NCBI RefSeq assembly: GCF_000373785.1 | Contig: NZ_KB892380.1 | Span: 50,201-114,200 of the forward strand | Length of the DNA: 64,000 nt | Source: Erysipelothrix tonsillarum DSM 14972 | Lineage (GTDB): Bacteria > Bacillota_I > Bacilli_A > Erysipelotrichales > Erysipelotrichaceae | Reading direction: 5' to 3' | In this document: piece by piece, positions 63,819 through 64,000 of the stretch | Layout: each line of letters starts with the position of its first letter | How positions within the stretch are numbered: position 1 is the first letter of the stretch | The notes under the pieces: model-generated | Told to the model about the DNA's origin: nothing | What the model saw: the letters and a program-made list of their open reading frames with translations, nothing else | Databases searched by the model: none | Translations under genes and position numbers: made by a program

Positions 63819-64000
63819 TTTTTACAACCTCAATTGCTTTTTTCAATTGTTCATCGCGTGCATTACGATTACTTGACCACTCTGAAACTACAGAACTGTA
63901 CAATTGTTCTTGCACATTATGGTCAATTGTATCGTTAACACTCAAACCAAAATCTGTTTTATATTTCTTTAATGCATCCGCGGTGGATTGATCATAATAT
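63808..64000 (-). CDS. C-terminal end of a Ctp-type (S41) protease, partial
   Basis: The last 63 codons only; the gene runs off the right edge. [22 protein letters not shown] resembles the peptidoglycan-binding-like repeat, and [14 protein letters not shown] the end, of carboxy-terminal processing proteases, which often precede uvrB in Firmicutes. The call rests on this short tail and its position. It overlaps the uvrB start by 11 bases, so the two are co-transcribed. Confidence 0.5.
   Translation of the reverse strand, partial: YYDQSTADALKKYKTDFGLSVNDTIDHNVQEQLYSSVVSEWSSNRNARDEQLKKAIEVVKNGQ

Overview
The window looks like chromosome of a low-GC, non-sporulating Firmicute of the Erysipelotrichia, most like Erysipelothrix. 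I infer this from the AT-rich composition, the HprK/cre type of carbon control, T-box regulation, WhiA/YvcK/RapZ, a complete lower mevalonate pathway and several three-TM LytR-CpsA-Psr (LCP) wall-polymer ligases. The genus assignment is inference; no 16S rRNA gene is present.

Layout. 1-3650: sugar uptake and breakdown on the minus strand (mannose-family PTS IIC and IIB, KDPG aldolase, a PfoR-like membrane EIIC with a D-2-hydroxyacid dehydrogenase), with a divergent IclR regulator. Two perfect cre boxes and one palindromic operator lie in its promoters. 4.7-8.7 kb: an acetyltransferase and three secreted or lipoprotein genes, one a permuted papain-like (YiiX/YycO) hydrolase. 9.2-10.2 kb: an array of nine tRNAs. 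10.4-14.7 kb: polyamine operon (Xre-cupin regulator, potABCD). 14.8-16.1 kb: thioredoxin and a lipid kinase. 16.2-22.2 kb: a tandemly duplicated two-gene module (membrane protein plus LCP ligase with PASTA-like tail), split by a yfcE-type phosphodiesterase. 22.3-26.8 kb: a GntR/ABC exporter operon, then degV-argS. 26.9-27.4 kb: two identical tRNA-His genes. 27.5-32.4 kb: LysR, a PLP decarboxylase, two unknown membrane proteins and a flavin reductase. 32.4-35 kb: a T-box, a tiny Arg-Arg-Arg ORF and an amino-acid ABC importer.

35-44 kb: ung-folC, then an operon mvaK1-mvaD-mvaK2-fni followed by a membrane-anchored solute-binding-like protein and a third LCP ligase. This joins isoprenoid (undecaprenyl carrier) precursor supply to a ligase that uses undecaprenyl-linked polymers. 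44-48 kb: the conserved cysS-mrnC-rlmB-sigH-rpmG-secE-nusG block, lacking yacP, with a promoter nested in a terminator hairpin ahead of rpmG. 48-64 kb: gapA, acetyltransferases, whiA-yvcK-rapZ, trxB, an lgt-ppaX fusion, hprK, uvrA, an ANT(6)-like adenylyltransferase, a membrane protein, uvrB and the end of a Ctp-type protease.

Most genes are on the minus strand. Many starts were moved inside the longest ORF to the ATG with a good Shine-Dalgarno sequence. No CRISPR array, insertion sequence, prophage or rRNA gene was seen. The most unusual points are the mevalonate-LCP operon, the duplicated LCP module, the terminator-embedded promoter, the T-box plus RRR mini-ORF and the lgt-ppaX fusion.
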